From positions 868,001-932,000 of the forward strand of contig JALPQD010000116.1 of NCBI GenBank assembly GCA_023101885.1: DNA of 64,000 bases, written 5' to 3'. The position numbers and the translations under genes were made by a program. How positions within the stretch are numbered: the stretch's first letter is position 1; every line of letters starts with the position of its first letter. Of the stretch, positions 63,198 through 64,000 are shown one piece after another. Origin of the DNA: Typhlomys cinereus. Lineage: Eukaryota; Chordata; Mammalia; Rodentia; Platacanthomyidae. The notes under the pieces were generated by a model that had not been told where the DNA came from, searched no databases, and worked only from the letters and a program-made list of their open reading frames with translations.

Positions 63198-64000
63198 CTG
63201 GGGATCAGAAGCCAAGAAGATCATGAGTTCTCTCTGGCCTCTTTGGAAAGCCTGCTTCCTTAAGCAGACAGAACCTTATAGAACCTGTGCTTCACTCTCT
63301 TGTAAGCCTTTACCCTGTGGGCGGTTACAATGAAAAACCAGGGAGCCCTATGCAGCAAGATCTAACCTTCAGGGGAATCCCTCTATCCATCCATCCATTC
63401 ATCCACCTATCTGTTTGTCTGTCCACCCATCCACCTATCCATCCATCCATCAATTCTCTTACTTTCACTAGTCCAAGAGAAAAGATAGCTCTTAACCACA
63501 TTTGCTCAGTGAGATAACACGATTAGGGGCTAGACTGCCAGATAAAATTCAGGAGTCCTATTTAAGTTACAGGTAAACAATGAGTAACTATGATAAGCAT
63601 GTCCCATCAATATTTTGGGGGCGATTTATACTAAATATTATTCATTGTTTCATCTGAAACTTATATTTATTGGGAGACTTCTGTGAAACTGGATTGCCGT
63701 GGCTTCTGTTTGATTTGTGACAAGAGATATGATATCACATAGTTTCAGACAGAAAAGAAACACCAATTATGTACACTGGATCTTCACCCATGTTCTATTA
63801 ACTACCTGACCATACATTCCAGGACTGTAATTGAGCTCCTAGGAAAAGCAGAGGCTGTGTTTATTATTTACATAGAGCAATCACTCATACTGTTACAAAT
63901 GCTTTTGATAATAATGATCAGGTAAAGGCTTTCCTACTCCCAATGAATATGATCACTAAGTGAAAGCTTCAGTGTTTGAAAGACTGCAGATCAGAATGTC
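63198..64000 (-). other. HYDIN intron, runs off the right edge
   Basis: Holds an imperfect (CCAT)n array at 63383-63450. I see no further exon that keeps phase. Confidence 0.7.

Noticed and set aside
63383..63517. His/Pro/Ser-rich frame at the right end
   Set aside because: It is a translation of the (CCAT)n array.

Overview
This is a mammalian nuclear window, almost certainly from a rodent. It has split genes with GT-AG introns, a CpG-island promoter, and a heavy load of rodent-type repeats: B1-like and ID-like SINEs, a B2-like tRNA-headed SINE with a (CA)n tail, URR1-like hAT elements, LINE-1 3' ends, and ancient MIR and MaLR pieces. The commonest tRNA-headed SINE has a body unlike mouse B2, which hints at a non-murine rodent such as a jerboa or a related lineage. 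That placement is inference only.

Both protein-coding genes lie on the minus strand, so transcription runs right to left. Positions 63197 down to 14036 hold the last 22 coding exons of HYDIN, the giant axonemal central-apparatus protein. All 22 exons join in phase without a stop and give about 1,468 C-terminal residues; the 5' part of the gene lies beyond the right edge. Positions 6546 to about 7050 hold a CpG-island promoter, 6545 to 6442 hold coding exon 1 of VAC14 (scaffold of the PIKfyve lipid kinase complex), and 1 to 6441 lie in VAC14 intron 1. The order HYDIN then VAC14, head-to-tail on one strand, matches the human 16q22 arrangement as I remember it. About 7.5 kb separates the HYDIN stop from the VAC14 start.

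The genes have no obvious functional link: HYDIN serves motile cilia and VAC14 serves endolysosomal PI(3,5)P2 synthesis. The rest is introns and intergenic DNA filled with transposon relics, several dated relative to one another by nesting and by target-site duplications. I found no new gene system. The points most worth a second look are a GC-AG intron in HYDIN, a LINE-1 insertion with the structure of a 3' transduction, a 49-bp 'micro' LINE-1 insertion with an 18-bp duplication, a uORF whose stop overlaps the VAC14 start codon, a YY1 plus TFE/MITF-type E-box pair in the VAC14 promoter, a ~380-nt purine tract in a HYDIN intron transcript, and twin hairpins just inside a weak HYDIN donor site.
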